Both the position numbers and the translations under genes were made by a program. Shown piece by piece: positions 7,325 to 15,973 of a stretch of DNA of 52,249 bases. Numbering within the stretch: position 1 is the stretch's first letter; each line of letters starts with the position of its first letter. The notes under the pieces were generated by a model. That model was not told the DNA's origin. It worked only from the letters and a program-made list of their open reading frames with translations, and searched no databases. The DNA is from Rhodospirillales bacterium Ga0074136 (GTDB taxonomy: Bacteria > Pseudomonadota > Alphaproteobacteria > Acetobacterales > Acetobacteraceae): positions 1 to 52,249 of the forward strand of contig LNEW01000112.1 in the NCBI GenBank assembly GCA_001464375.1, read 5' to 3'.

Positions 7325-8521
7325 ATGACCGACTCACCCACGCCGCCACCCCGCCGGTTCCTGGACCCGGCCGCCATCCCGCTGTTCGCGGGCGGGGCGG
7401 TGCTGGTGGTCGCCGCGGGATGGCTCTGGCTGACGCCGCGCCCGGTCGTGCCGACGCACCCTTCGGTGGCGGCGCTGGCGGCGCTGGATGCGCGGGTGGC
7501 CCTGCTGGAGCCGCGCCTGGCCGGCGTCGAGCAACGCCGGCCGCCGGACCTGGCGCCGATCGACCAGCGCATCGCCGCGCTGGAAGCCCGCCCGCCGGTC
7601 GACCTGTCGCCCATCGAACAGCGCATCGCCGCGCTTCCACCGCCGCCCGACCTGCGCCCGCTGGCCGAACGGCTGGAAGCGATCGCCGCGCTGGTCGCCG
7701 CGGTCGAGGCACGGGCCGCCGAGGCGTTGGCCCGCCCGGTGCTCGACCCCCAGGCCTATGCGCCGCGCGCGGCGGCGGAGACGTTGTCCACGCGTGCCGA
7801 ACGCCTGTCGGAACGGCTCGACGCGATCGCCGCGCGCCAGCAGGCCGCCGATGCCGAGGCCATTCGTCGCACCGAGGACCTGGCGCGCAGCCTGGCGGAA
7901 CGCCTGGCCGCGGCCGACCGTGCCGAGGGTGAACGCCTGGCGGCAGCCAGCGCCGCGCTGGAACAGCGCGTGGCCGGCGCGGAATCCACGCTGGTCGCGC
8001 GCATCGCGGCCCTCGAGGCGGCGCAGGCCCGCATCGCCGCGCTGGAAGCCCGCGCCGCTCGGCTGGCGGCGCTGGACGCGTTGCGGCAGCGGCTCGATGC
8101 CGGGCAGGCGCTGGGCCCCGCGCTGGCCGCCTTCCCCACCGCGCCGCCCGCGCTGGTGCGCTTCGCCGAGGCCGCGCCGCCGACCGAGCCGGCGCTGCGC
8201 CTGTCCTTCGAGGAATCGGCGCGCGCCGCACGCGCGGCCAGCGAGGCGTCGCGCGAGGGACAGGGCGTGCTGGATTCGGCCGTGACGCGGTTGTCCGGCC
8301 TGGTGACGGTGCGCCGCGGGCAGGAGGTGGTCTGGGGCGATGCCGCGGCGGCTGAGATCGAACGCGCGCGCCGGGCGCTCGATGCCGGGGACCTGGAGGG
8401 CGCGCTGGCGCGGCTGACGCGCCTGCCTGCCGCGGCGCAGGAGGCGATGCGCCCCTGGGCCGAGCAGGCGCGCGCCTTGTCGGCGGCGCGCGCCGCCCTC
8501 GCTGTTCTCGGCAACGGCTGA
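7325..8521 (+). CDS. Mitofilin/Mic60-like membrane protein
   Basis: A 398-aa protein with a short proline-rich cytoplasmic N-terminus, one membrane segment (about residues 16-37, ending WLWLTPRP), a long alanine/glutamate/arginine-rich coiled coil (about 50-260), and a C-terminal helical region (FEESARAARAAS...LSGLVTVRRGQEVVWGDA) resembling the mitofilin signature. In alphaproteobacteria Mic60 homologues (COG4223) are encoded beside hemC/hemD and are linked to intracytoplasmic membrane and envelope contact-site shaping. The order hemC-hemD-this gene-hemY matches that arrangement. GAGG lies ~8 bases before the ATG. Function is by homology of architecture and synteny, not tested. Confidence 0.8.
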   Translation: MTDSPTPPPRRFLDPAAIPLFAGGAVLVVAAGWLWLTPRPVVPTHPSVAALAALDARVALLEPRLAGVEQRRPPDLAPIDQRIAALEARPPVDLSPIEQRIAALPPPPDLRPLAERLEAIAALVAAVEARAAEALARPVLDPQAYAPRAAAETLSTRAERLSERLDAIAARQQAADAEAIRRTEDLARSLAERLAAADRAEGERLAAASAALEQRVAGAESTLVARIAALEAAQARIAALEARAARLAALDALRQRLDAGQALGPALAAFPTAPPALVRFAEAAPPTEPALRLSFEESARAARAASEASREGQGVLDSAVTRLSGLVTVRRGQEVVWGDAAAAEIERARRALDAGDLEGALARLTRLPAAAQEAMRPWAEQARALSAARAALAVLGNG

Positions 8522-8530
8522 GGCGCGCCG

Positions 8531-9781
8531 ATGCGTCGTGCGCTTCTGCTGCTGGCGGGATTGGCCGCGGTCACGGCGCTCGCGCTGTGGCTTGGCCGCG
8601 TCGGCGGGACGGTGGAGATCGAGGTCGGCGAGACCTGGATCGGCATCACTTTCCCGATCGCGATCATGGGCTTGGCGCTGGCCTTCGTGCTGGTGCAGGC
8701 TGTGCTGTCCGGGCTGCGCTGGATGGCCGCGATGCCCGGGCGCCAGCGCGCCGCGCGCCGTGCGCAGCGCCGCACCGATGGCGATGCGGCGGTGACCCGC
8801 GCGCTGGTCGCACTCGCCGCCGGCACCGCCGAGGTGGCGCGCGTCGAGGTGCGCCGCGCCCGCATCCTGCTGGGCGACACGCCGCAGACCCTGCTGCTGA
8901 CCGCCGAGGCGGAGCGGCTTGCCGGACGCGAGGACGTCGCCGCGATCGCCTTCAAGGCCCTGGCCGAGCGGCCGGATGCGCGCTTCCTCGGCCTGCGCGG
9001 GTTGCTGCGCCAGGCGATGCAGCGCGAGGATTGGGCCGCCGCGCAGCGCCTCGCGAAGGAAGCCGAGGCGGCCCAGCCCGGTGCGGCCTGGCTGCGTGAG
9101 GAACGCCAGGTGCTGGCCCTGCGCATGCGCGACTGGCGCGAGGCGCTGGCGCTGGCCGCGCCCGATGCGCCGCGCGCGGCGCTCGCGCTGGCGGCGTCCT
9201 TGCAGGAGGAAGATCCGGCGCGCGCGGCGGAATTCGAGAAGCAGGCGGTCACCGCCGATGCCGGCTTCGCGCCCGGCGCGCTGGCGCACGCAAAGCGCCT
9301 GGGCGAGGCCGGTGGCGCGCGACGCGCGCGCTCCGTGCTGGAGCAATCCTGGCTGGCCGCGCCGCATCCGGACATCGGCGCGGCCTGGCTGGCGGGGGAG
9401 AAGGACCGGCTGGCGCGCGTGAAGTCGGTGGAAGACCTGATCCATCGCAATCGCGAGCATCCCGAGAGCCGTCTGCTGATGGCGCGTGCGGCGATCGATG
9501 CCGGGCTGACCGGACGGGCGCGGTCGGAGCTCGATGCGCTGGTGGCGAGCCGCACCGCGGATCGGCGCGGCTTCCTGATGCTGGCGGAGCTGGAGGAGGT
9601 CGAGCACGGCGACACCGCCGATGCGCGCGCGGCCCAGGCCAAATGGCTGCGCGCGGCGGCGAACGCGCTGGGTGCGCCGCGCTGGCGATGCGGCAATTGC
9701 GGCGTGGACCATTCGGCCTGGAAGGCGGAATGCGCGTCCTGCGGCGCGGTCGGGCGGATCGGCTGGTCGGCACCCGGCTGA
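8531..9781 (+). CDS. HemY-like TPR membrane protein with C-terminal zinc ribbon
   Basis: A 416-aa protein with two N-terminal membrane segments (about residues 4-20 and 40-60) and a HemY_N-type arrangement, then alanine-rich TPR-like helices (about 90-350). It belongs to the COG3898 group found after hemC/hemD/mic60. The last 30 residues hold two CxxC pairs (C387/C390 and C401/C404) with nearby tryptophans, a likely zinc ribbon resembling the rubredoxin-like tail of LapB. It begins nine bases after the mic60-like stop, so co-transcription is likely. The name HemY is historical; it is not protoporphyrinogen oxidase. Role in tetrapyrrole or envelope assembly is inferred. Confidence 0.8.
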   Translation: MRRALLLLAGLAAVTALALWLGRVGGTVEIEVGETWIGITFPIAIMGLALAFVLVQAVLSGLRWMAAMPGRQRAARRAQRRTDGDAAVTRALVALAAGTAEVARVEVRRARILLGDTPQTLLLTAEAERLAGREDVAAIAFKALAERPDARFLGLRGLLRQAMQREDWAAAQRLAKEAEAAQPGAAWLREERQVLALRMRDWREALALAAPDAPRAALALAASLQEEDPARAAEFEKQAVTADAGFAPGALAHAKRLGEAGGARRARSVLEQSWLAAPHPDIGAAWLAGEKDRLARVKSVEDLIHRNREHPESRLLMARAAIDAGLTGRARSELDALVASRTADRRGFLMLAELEEVEHGDTADARAAQAKWLRAAANALGAPRWRCGNCGVDHSAWKAECASCGAVGRIGWSAPG

Positions 9782-9845
9782 GGCGGTTGTCCCGCGCGGC
9801 GCGCGCGGGCAAGGTCCGCCCCCTGACACGGATGGGGAGGCGGCC

Positions 9846-11153
9846 ATGGCGCGCTGGCTGAAACGATCGATCGCGGCGGCGGAGAAGGATGCGGCGCAGA
9901 CCGCCGTGCGCGCGACGGTCGAGGCGCTGCTGGCCGACATCGCCGCGCGCGGCGATGCCGCGGTGCGCGAGATGTCGGTACGCTTCGACAACTGGGACCG
10001 CAGCGATTTCCGCCTAACCGATGCCGAGATCCGCGACTGCCTCGCGGAACTGCCGGCGCGCGCGCTGGACGACATCCGCTTCGCGCAGGAGCAGGTGCGC
10101 AACTTCGCGCAGCACCAGCGTGCGGCGCTGCGCGACATCGAGGTCGAGACGCTGCCCGGCGTCGTGCTGGGGCACAGGAACATCCCGGTGAATTCGGTGG
10201 GCTGCTACGTGCCGGGGGGCAAGTACCCGCTGCTCGCCTCGGCGCATATGTCGGTGGTGACGGCGAAGGTGGCGGGCGTCCCGCGCATCGCGACCTGCGC
10301 GCCGCCGTTCAACGGCCGCCCGGCGGCAGCGATCGTGGCCGCGCAGCATCTGGCCGGCGCCGATGAGATCCATTGCCTGGGCGGCGTGCAGGCGGTGGGC
10401 GCGATGGCGCTGGGGACCGAGAGCATCAAGCAGGTCGACATGCTGGTCGGCCCCGGCAATGCCTATGTGGCGGAGGCGAAGCGGCAGCTGTATGGGCGCG
10501 TCGGCATCGACCTGTTCGCCGGGCCGACGGAGACGCTGGTGATCGCCGACGAGACGGTGGATGGCGAGCTCTGCGCCACCGACCTGCTCGGCCAGGCCGA
10601 GCACGGCCCGACCAGCCCCGCGATCCTGCTGACCGATTCCGAGAAGCTGGCGCGCGACACGATGGCGCAGGTGGAGCGCCTGCTGGGCATCCTGCCGACC
10701 GCCGAGGTCGCGCGGAAGGCGTGGCAGGACTACGGCGAGGTGATCGTCTGCGAGGACCGCGACGAGATGCTGCGCGAGGCCGACCGCATCGCCAGCGAGC
10801 ATGTGCAGGTGATGACCTCCGACGATGATTTCTTCCTGAAGAACATGACCAACTACGGCGCGCTGTTCCTCGGCCCGCGCACCAACGTGTCCTATGGCGA
10901 CAAGGTGATCGGCACCAACCACACGCTGCCGACGCAGGGCGCGGCGCGCTACACTGGCGGGCTGTGGGTGGGCAAGTTCCTCAAGACCGTGACCTACCAG
11001 CGTGTGCTGACGGATGAGGCGAGTGCGATGATCGGCGCCTATTGCTCGCGGCTGTGCATGCTGGAGGGCTTCGCCGGCCATGCCGAGCAGGCGAATATCC
11101 GGCTGCGGCGATATGGCGGGCGGAACGTGCCCTATGGGGCGGCCGCCGAATGA
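9846..11153 (+). CDS. HisD-family NAD-dependent dehydrogenase (possibly HpsN-like)
   Basis: A 435-aa histidinol-dehydrogenase-fold protein. It keeps the metal ligands of the family: the GQAEHGP motif (Gln, His), [10 protein letters not shown] (Asp) and a late His in FAGHAEQ; the ASEHVQV Glu-His pair is also present. Family blocks [18 protein letters not shown] and [21 protein letters not shown] are intact. Differences from biosynthetic HisD include FAGPTETLV instead of AGPSE and [15 protein letters not shown] near the end, a pattern I associate with HisD paralogues such as sulfopropanediol dehydrogenase HpsN. No other his genes are nearby. Start ATG follows GGGGAGG by 5 bases. It overlaps the SDR gene by 4 bases, so the pair is probably translationally coupled. 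Substrate unknown. Confidence 0.85.
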   Translation: MARWLKRSIAAAEKDAAQTAVRATVEALLADIAARGDAAVREMSVRFDNWDRSDFRLTDAEIRDCLAELPARALDDIRFAQEQVRNFAQHQRAALRDIEVETLPGVVLGHRNIPVNSVGCYVPGGKYPLLASAHMSVVTAKVAGVPRIATCAPPFNGRPAAAIVAAQHLAGADEIHCLGGVQAVGAMALGTESIKQVDMLVGPGNAYVAEAKRQLYGRVGIDLFAGPTETLVIADETVDGELCATDLLGQAEHGPTSPAILLTDSEKLARDTMAQVERLLGILPTAEVARKAWQDYGEVIVCEDRDEMLREADRIASEHVQVMTSDDDFFLKNMTNYGALFLGPRTNVSYGDKVIGTNHTLPTQGAARYTGGLWVGKFLKTVTYQRVLTDEASAMIGAYCSRLCMLEGFAGHAEQANIRLRRYGGRNVPYGAAAE

Positions 11154-11917
11154 TGGCGCTGCCGAGGACGCCGTCCTTCCGCCTGGATGGCCGCCGCGCG
11201 CTGGTGACTGGCGCGGGGCGTGGCATCGGGCTGGCCGCCGCTGCCGCGCTGGCACAGGCGGGGGCGGAGGTGGTGCTCGCCGCGCGCAGCGCGACCGAGG
11301 TCGAGGAGGCCGCGTTGGCGATTCGCGCCGAGGGCGGCCAGGCCCGCGCGCTGGTTCTGGACGTGACGGACCTCGATGCCGCCGCGCGCGCCATCGAGGC
11401 CGCCGGGCCGTTCCACGCGCTGGTGAACAATGCCGGCACCAACCGGCCCGCGCCGTTCCAGGATGTGTCAGTCGCGGATTTCGACGCCATCATGGAACTG
11501 AACGTACGCGCGGCCTTCTTCGCTGCCCAAGCGGTGGCGCGCGGCATGATCGCGGCCGGCATCGGCGGCGCGATCGTGCATGTCTCGTCGCAGATGGGCC
11601 ATGTCGGCGGCGCGCGGCGCAGCGTCTATTGCGCCTCCAAATGGGCGATCGAGGGGCTGGCGCGCGCCATGGCGATCGACCTCGCGCCGCACGGCATCCG
11701 CGTGAATACGCTCTGCCCGACCTTCATCGAAACGCCGCTGACAAAGCCCTTCTTCGAGGACGCCGCGTTCAAGGCGCAGGTGCTGTCGATGATCCGGCTG
11801 GGGCGCCTGGGCCAGGTCGAGGATTTGATGGGCGCGATCGTCTTCCTGTGCTCCGACGCCGCGGCGCTGATGACCGGGTCGTCGGTGGTCGTGGATGGCG
11901 GCTGGACGGCCGCCTGA
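11150..11917 (+). CDS. Short-chain dehydrogenase/reductase
   Basis: A 255-aa classical SDR with cofactor motif TGAGRGIG (about 20-27), NNAG (about 96-99), the catalytic Ser in HVSSQMG and YxxxK (YCASK), and the C-terminal [12 protein letters not shown](H) or NADP(H) oxidoreductase; the substrate is unknown but is probably an alcohol or ketone on the same pathway as the HisD-like enzyme, because ATGA start/stop overlap couples the two genes. Residue motif AARS after the second strand suggests NADP preference, a weak inference. Its stop lies 4 bases from the convergent pcaG stop. Confidence 0.88.
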   Translation: MMALPRTPSFRLDGRRALVTGAGRGIGLAAAAALAQAGAEVVLAARSATEVEEAALAIRAEGGQARALVLDVTDLDAAARAIEAAGPFHALVNNAGTNRPAPFQDVSVADFDAIMELNVRAAFFAAQAVARGMIAAGIGGAIVHVSSQMGHVGGARRSVYCASKWAIEGLARAMAIDLAPHGIRVNTLCPTFIETPLTKPFFEDAAFKAQVLSMIRLGRLGQVEDLMGAIVFLCSDAAALMTGSSVVVDGGWTAA

Positions 11918-11921
11918 TCCG

Positions 11922-12476
11922 CTACAAGTCGAAGAAGGGTGTCTCGTTCTCGCCGCGCAGGCGGATGTCGAAGCGGAAGGCGCGCAGGCCGGCTTCGCGG
12001 CGCGTCTTTTCGGCGACCAGCAGCGGGCGCAGGGCCGTGGGCACCGATGCCATCACGGGATCCGCCGCGGTGTCGACGCCCGGGAAGAACACCGTGGTCA
12101 GGACGCGGCGCATCAGCCCGGCCCCCATCACCGTGATGTTGGCGTGTGGCGCGCGGGTGCCCGTGTCATCGGTGAAGCCGCCGGGGATCACGGTGCGGAA
12201 GGCGTAGCGCCCTTCGGCGTCGGTGAAGGTTCGGCCCCAGCCGAGGAACGCCGGATCGGCGTTGAAGCGGCCCTGCGCATCGGCCTGCCACATCTCGAGG
12301 ATGGCGTTGACGCAGGGCACCCCGCCGGCACGCGTGACGGTGCCCCGAACAATGACCGCTTCGCCCTGCGTGGTCGGCGCGGCATCGGCCGACATGCGCG
12401 TCAGGTCATGGTCCGCCGGGCCGAAGAAGCCCTTCGGGAAGAATGGGCCGATGGTCTGCTGGGAGGTCGGGAGCAT
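11922..12476 (-). CDS. pcaG: Protocatechuate 3,4-dioxygenase alpha subunit
   Basis: Non-catalytic partner of PcaH in intradiol cleavage of protocatechuate to 3-carboxy-cis,cis-muconate. The 184-aa product has the alpha-subunit start TSQQTIGPFFP, the AILEMWQADAQGRF block, TDAEGRYAFRTVIPG, and the C-terminal RFDIRLRGENETPFFD. Length fits PcaG. The ATG lies one base after the pcaH stop, so translation is probably coupled. None of the later beta-ketoadipate genes (pcaB, pcaD, pcaIJ) are in the window. Confidence 0.93.
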   Translation of the reverse strand: MLPTSQQTIGPFFPKGFFGPADHDLTRMSADAAPTTQGEAVIVRGTVTRAGGVPCVNAILEMWQADAQGRFNADPAFLGWGRTFTDAEGRYAFRTVIPGGFTDDTGTRAPHANITVMGAGLMRRVLTTVFFPGVDTAADPVMASVPTALRPLLVAEKTRREAGLRAFRFDIRLRGENETPFFDL

Positions 12477-12477
12477 G

Positions 12478-13170
12478 TCAGCCCTCCGGCGTGGCGTAGC
12501 GGCCGCGCAGCACGATGTCGTGCGCGAAGCCGAGATGAACGGACCCGACCGAGGCCGGCGGCAGCATCCGCGCCACCATGCGCGACCGCGCCGCTTCGTC
12601 AGGAATGGCTTGCAGGATGCGGTCGATTGCGTTCAGCGGGTCGCCGGGGAAATACATCTGCGTCACCAGGCGCGACAGGCAGGACGGCCCGAAGACCGAG
12701 AAATGCAGGTGCGGGGGCCGCCACCAGGTCTCCTGCACCGGCACGGGATAGGCGCCGGGTTTCACCGTAAAGAAGGCGTAGCGGCCATCGGCATCCGTCA
12801 GCACGCGGCCATGCCCTTCGAAGTGCGGGTCGAGTGGCGCGGCGCTGGTGTCGATGGCATGCGCATAGCGCCCGGCGGCATTGGCCTGCCACAGCTCGAC
12901 CACCGCGCCGGGCACCGGCCGGCCGGCCTCGTCCAGGATGCGGCCGCTGATTTCCATGAGCTGGCCGATGGCGGGTTTGCCCTTCACGACTTCCGCGAGG
13001 TTGGCCTCGCCCGCCGGCAGCTTGCGATGGAGCGCGGCGGGCGCGGCGTGTTCCGTCGCGCCCGGCACGCGCGTGAAGGGCGCGCGCGCGGGCGTATGCG
13101 TCCAGGTGTTCGGATAGCCGGGCACCGGCACGACCGGCTCGATTCCGGGCGGCCAGGGGGCTTCGGACAT
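12478..13170 (-). CDS. pcaH: Protocatechuate 3,4-dioxygenase beta subunit
   Basis: Catalytic subunit holding the non-heme Fe(III). The 230-aa product shows candidate iron ligands Y102 (GRYAH), Y141 (KPGAYP), H154 and H156 (RPPHLHFS), plus the YFPGDP motif. The start at 13170 is chosen because AAGGAGG lies about 6 bases upstream; an in-frame ATG five codons earlier has no such site. It follows the hydro-lyase beta subunit (12-base gap) and precedes pcaG. Intradiol dioxygenases acting on other catechols share this fold, so protocatechuate is the likely rather than proven substrate. Confidence 0.93.
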   Translation of the reverse strand: MSEAPWPPGIEPVVPVPGYPNTWTHTPARAPFTRVPGATEHAAPAALHRKLPAGEANLAEVVKGKPAIGQLMEISGRILDEAGRPVPGAVVELWQANAAGRYAHAIDTSAAPLDPHFEGHGRVLTDADGRYAFFTVKPGAYPVPVQETWWRPPHLHFSVFGPSCLSRLVTQMYFPGDPLNAIDRILQAIPDEAARSRMVARMLPPASVGSVHLGFAHDIVLRGRYATPEG

Positions 13171-13181
13171 GGGGGCCTCCT

Positions 13182-13796
13182 TCACGATGCGGCGCGTTCG
13201 GCGTCGAGCCGCGCGAGGATCTCGGGCAGGCGGTCGGCCGCCTGCCGCTGCAGGGAGTCGAACAGGCTGTTGCCATGCGCATCGATGCCGACGGTGAGTG
13301 GCCCCAGCCCTTCGACCGCAAGCCGCACCAGCCGGTAATGCGCCACCAGGTCGGGATAGGCGACCTCGCGAACGGCCTTGATCGCCGCCGAATGCAGCGG
13401 CGCGCCGCCGCCGAGGAAGGAAAGGTAGACGCAGCCGACCTCACGCATGGCGTCGACGCAGCCCGCATCCAGCCCACCCTTGCCGCCCACCGCGGTCAGC
13501 CCGAAATGCCGGATCAGCCGCGGCATCAGCGGGTTGAAGCGCGTGCTGGTGGTGGGGTTCATATACAGGATCTCAAGCCCGCCATCCGCCGTGTCCTGCG
13601 AATAGGAGCCGAGGTGGAACAGCGACCCGCCAAACAGCGCGATCGGCGGATCGCGACCCTCGTCCGCGCAGGCGACCAGGCGCTGCACGGTGGGCAGGCC
13701 GGCGGTGATGACGATCTCGCCCTCCGCCAGGATCATCTCGCCGGCGCGCAGGCTGCGCGCATCCTCGCGCGACAGCGGAAAGCGGAGCGTCCTCAT
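13182..13796 (-). CDS. Fe-S hydro-lyase beta subunit (fumarase class I / tartrate dehydratase type)
   Basis: A 204-aa C-terminal-domain subunit of the two-component class I fumarase/L(+)-tartrate dehydratase family. Typical blocks are LRAGEMILAEGEIVITAG, GGSLFHLGSYS, YMNPTTSTRFNP, GKGGLD and a Cys-containing VYLSFLGGGAPLHSAAI. It overlaps the alpha subunit stop by four bases (ATGA). It precedes pcaHG in one operon, which suggests a hydration/dehydration step on a dicarboxylate or hydroxyacid intermediate. Whether the substrate is fumarate, tartrate, mesaconate or something else cannot be read from sequence. Confidence 0.85.
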   Translation of the reverse strand: MRTLRFPLSREDARSLRAGEMILAEGEIVITAGLPTVQRLVACADEGRDPPIALFGGSLFHLGSYSQDTADGGLEILYMNPTTSTRFNPLMPRLIRHFGLTAVGGKGGLDAGCVDAMREVGCVYLSFLGGGAPLHSAAIKAVREVAYPDLVAHYRLVRLAVEGLGPLTVGIDAHGNSLFDSLQRQAADRLPEILARLDAERAAS

Positions 13797-14662
13797 TCGA
13801 AGCGTTCCACGCTGCCGTCGGCGTGGATCCGCGCGCGCGTACGGCGGTTGATCCAGCAGTTGAAACACACCGCAACCGGCGTGTAGCCGTGGCCGGAGGC
13901 GTAATCCACGTGCACCGCCAGCGCGGTGGTGTCGCCGCCCGTGCCCATCGGCCCAAAACCGGTTGCGTTCACCGCGCGCAGCAGCCGCGCTTCCATCGCC
14001 GCCAGCACGGGTTCGGGGTTGGTGGTGCCGATGGCGCGCATCGTCGCCTTGCTGCCGATGCGCGCCGCGACATCGAAGGACCCGCCGATGCCCACGCCGA
14101 TGATCACCGGCGGGCAATGCTGCGACCCCGCCTGCATCACCACCTTCATCACGTATTCCTCGATCTGCGCGAGGGTGGGGAAGGAGAAGGTCTCCAGCGC
14201 TGCCCAGCGGCCCGATCCCAGCGCCTTGGGCTGGCACAGGATCTCGACCCAGTCGGCGCCGCCGGCGACATCCCAGGTGACGATCGGCATGTCGCGGCCC
14301 TTGTAGCCGCGTTCGTTGGTGAGGGGGTTGGTGACGTGCTTGAGCAGCGGTGGGCTGATGGTTGCCACCAAGGCGTCGAAGCCATCGCTGATGGCGGCCT
14401 TGATGTCGCCCTCCAGCCGCGCCGCGGTGCCGATCGTCACGTGATACACCGGCACGCCGGCGTCGGAGCAGACGAAGCGGTCCTCCGCCTCGGCCTTGCG
14501 GGCGGAACCCAGCATCATCCGCAGCACTTTCTGCGCGCCGTCATGGGTCTCGGTCGCCAGCGCGGCTTCGAGCCCGGCCAGCGTATCCGCCGGCACGCGC
14601 CGCAGCGACCAGTCGTACAACTGCGCCGAGAGCGCCTTCACGGCGTCATAGGTGATCGGCAT
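13793..14662 (-). CDS. Fe-S hydro-lyase alpha subunit (fumarase class I / tartrate dehydratase type)
   Basis: A 289-aa N-terminal-domain subunit that should bind the 4Fe-4S cluster. Candidate ligands are C65 (VCSDAGVP), C183 (QHCPPVIIGVGIGG) and C266 or C269 (VCFNCWINRR). The motifs PPLLKHVTNPLTNERGYKGR and GFGPMGTGGDTTAL are characteristic. The MPITYDAV start is chosen as the first ATG after a purine-rich GGAGGAAGGAA stretch. First gene of the minus-strand arm, divergent from the GST gene across a gap containing two palindromes. Confidence 0.87.
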   Translation of the reverse strand: MPITYDAVKALSAQLYDWSLRRVPADTLAGLEAALATETHDGAQKVLRMMLGSARKAEAEDRFVCSDAGVPVYHVTIGTAARLEGDIKAAISDGFDALVATISPPLLKHVTNPLTNERGYKGRDMPIVTWDVAGGADWVEILCQPKALGSGRWAALETFSFPTLAQIEEYVMKVVMQAGSQHCPPVIIGVGIGGSFDVAARIGSKATMRAIGTTNPEPVLAAMEARLLRAVNATGFGPMGTGGDTTALAVHVDYASGHGYTPVAVCFNCWINRRTRARIHADGSVERFE

Positions 14663-14686
14663 TCCGTGGGCCGTTCCTTCCTCCCT

Positions 14687-14703
14687 GGACGTACGCGACG
14701 TCC
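14687..14703. promoter_or_regulatory. Inverted repeat GGACGT-N5-ACGTCC
   Basis: Perfect 6-bp arms with a 5-base spacer in the gap between the divergent hydro-lyase and GST genes. Candidate regulator binding site, by symmetry and position only. Confidence 0.45.
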
Positions 14704-14711
14704 GCGCTAAA

Positions 14712-14725
14712 GTCATACATATGAC
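14712..14725. promoter_or_regulatory. Palindrome GTCATA-CA-TATGAC, candidate GntR-type operator
   Basis: Perfect 6-bp arms around two bases, nine bases from the neighbouring inverted repeat and midway between the divergent start codons. The GT...AC ends and AT-rich core resemble operators of GntR-family regulators; a GntR/UTRA gene closes the plus-strand arm at 19757. The pairing of the two is inference. Confidence 0.5.
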
Positions 14726-14759
14726 CTAACGACACAAGAGGGAGGCCATCGTCCTGGCC

Positions 14760-15371
14760 ATGATGAAGCTGCACTGGTCTCCGCGATCGCCCTTCGTGCG
14801 CAAGGTGATGGTCGCGGCCCATGAACTCGGCCTGGCGGATCGCATCACCACCGTCCGCACCGTGGTTGCCATGGCGAAGCCCGCGCTGGAACTGCTGCCC
14901 GAGAATCCGCTCGGCAAGATCCCGACCCTGGTGCTGGAGGACGGCACCATCCTGTATGACAGCCTGGTCATCATGGAATATTTCGACAGCCTGGCCGGCG
15001 GCGGTCGGCTGATTCCGCCGGCAGGCCCGGCGCGCTTCACCGAACTGCGCCGCCACGCGCTGGCGAACGGGTTGCTCGACCTGCTCATCCTGTGGCGGAG
15101 CGAGCGCGACAAGCCGCATCCCCTGCCCGCGCTGCTCGACGCCTTCGCGGTGAAGGCGGACTCCGCACTGGGTGCGATCGATGCCGAGATCGGTGCCATC
15201 GCCGCAACACCACCGGGCATCGCGCAGATCACCTTCGCCATTGCCGGCGACTACCTGGATTTCCGCTTCGCCGACCTCGGCTGGCGCGACCGCGCGCCGC
15301 GCTTCGCAGCATGGCAGGCAGGCTTCCGCGAACGCCCGTCGATGCTGGCGACGCCCGTGGTGGATGGCTGA
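14760..15371 (+). CDS. Glutathione S-transferase family protein
   Basis: A 203-aa protein with an N-terminal thioredoxin-like domain (MKLHWSPRSPFVRKVMVAAHELGL, residues ~2-26; NPLGKIPTLVLEDGTILYDSLVIMEYF, ~58-84, which contains the cis-Pro and the Asp-Ser glutathione-binding motif) and a helical C-terminal domain. A role in conjugation, isomerisation or reductive steps of aromatic catabolism is plausible from its neighbours but not shown. Two ATGs are adjacent (14760, 14763). GGGAGG lies about 14 bases upstream, a rather long spacing. First gene of the plus-strand arm. Confidence 0.85.
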   Translation: MMKLHWSPRSPFVRKVMVAAHELGLADRITTVRTVVAMAKPALELLPENPLGKIPTLVLEDGTILYDSLVIMEYFDSLAGGGRLIPPAGPARFTELRRHALANGLLDLLILWRSERDKPHPLPALLDAFAVKADSALGAIDAEIGAIAATPPGIAQITFAIAGDYLDFRFADLGWRDRAPRFAAWQAGFRERPSMLATPVVDG

Positions 15372-15372
15372 C

Positions 15373-15946
15373 ATGCCACGCATCCCGCTGCCCTCCTCAC
15401 GCGACGACCTGACCGAGGATGCGCAGCGCGAGGTCTGGGACCGCGTGGTGTCCGGCCCGCGCGGACGCGTGGTGGGGCCGCTGCGCGCGGCGATCCACGC
15501 GCCGGAGCTGGCGCGCGCCTGGTCGGCGCTGGGGGAATCGCTGCGCTTCGGCACGTCCTTGGGCAAGCGGCTATCGGAACTCGCCATCATCGTGACGGGA
15601 CGGCGCTGGTCGGCGCAGGTGGAATGGACCGTGTGCCGGCGTGGAATCTGAGATCATCGCCGCCATCCGCGACGGCGCGCCGCCGCACTTCGCACAGCCC
15701 GATGACGCGCTGGTGTACGACTACACCCGCCTGCTGCTGCGCGACGGCACCGTGCCCGCCGCGCTGCATGCGCAGGTCACGCAACGCTTCGGCGTGAAGG
15801 GCGTGGTCGAGCTGACCGCATTGGTCGGCTACTATTCCATGGTGGCGATGACGCTGAACGCGCACGAGATCCCGCTGCCCGACAACGCCGCGCCGCAGCT
15901 GAGCGCGCCGCCGGAAGGATTGTTCGACCAGCCGCCACCACTCTGA
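15373..15946 (+). pseudogene. Carboxymuconolactone decarboxylase-family gene, frameshifted
   Basis: The first part (15373-15651) reads MPRIPLPSSRDDL... to SAQVEWTV in one frame and then stops. The rest of the domain (ESEIIAAIRDGAPPHF... to GLFDQPPPL) continues in the next frame to 15946. At the junction (~15630-15645) the expected His/Cys active-site segment of the family, normally about 8 residues after EWTV, is missing, so a small deletion of a length not divisible by three is likely. This may be true decay or a sequencing error. Intact relatives are AhpD-like enzymes, often found beside Bug receptors and hydroxyacid enzymes. Confidence 0.75.
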
Positions 15947-15973
15947 ATCAACGAAAACGGGAGGACACATCAC

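Noticed and set aside
7334..10183. A 949-codon open frame on the minus strand across hemD/mic60/hemY/hisD
   Set aside because: It is antisense to four recognisable genes, low-complexity and Arg/Ala-rich, and is explained by third-position GC bias.
9846..11153. Biosynthetic histidinol dehydrogenase (hisD)
   Set aside because: No his genes nearby and several family blocks differ from biosynthetic HisD, so the symbol was withheld.
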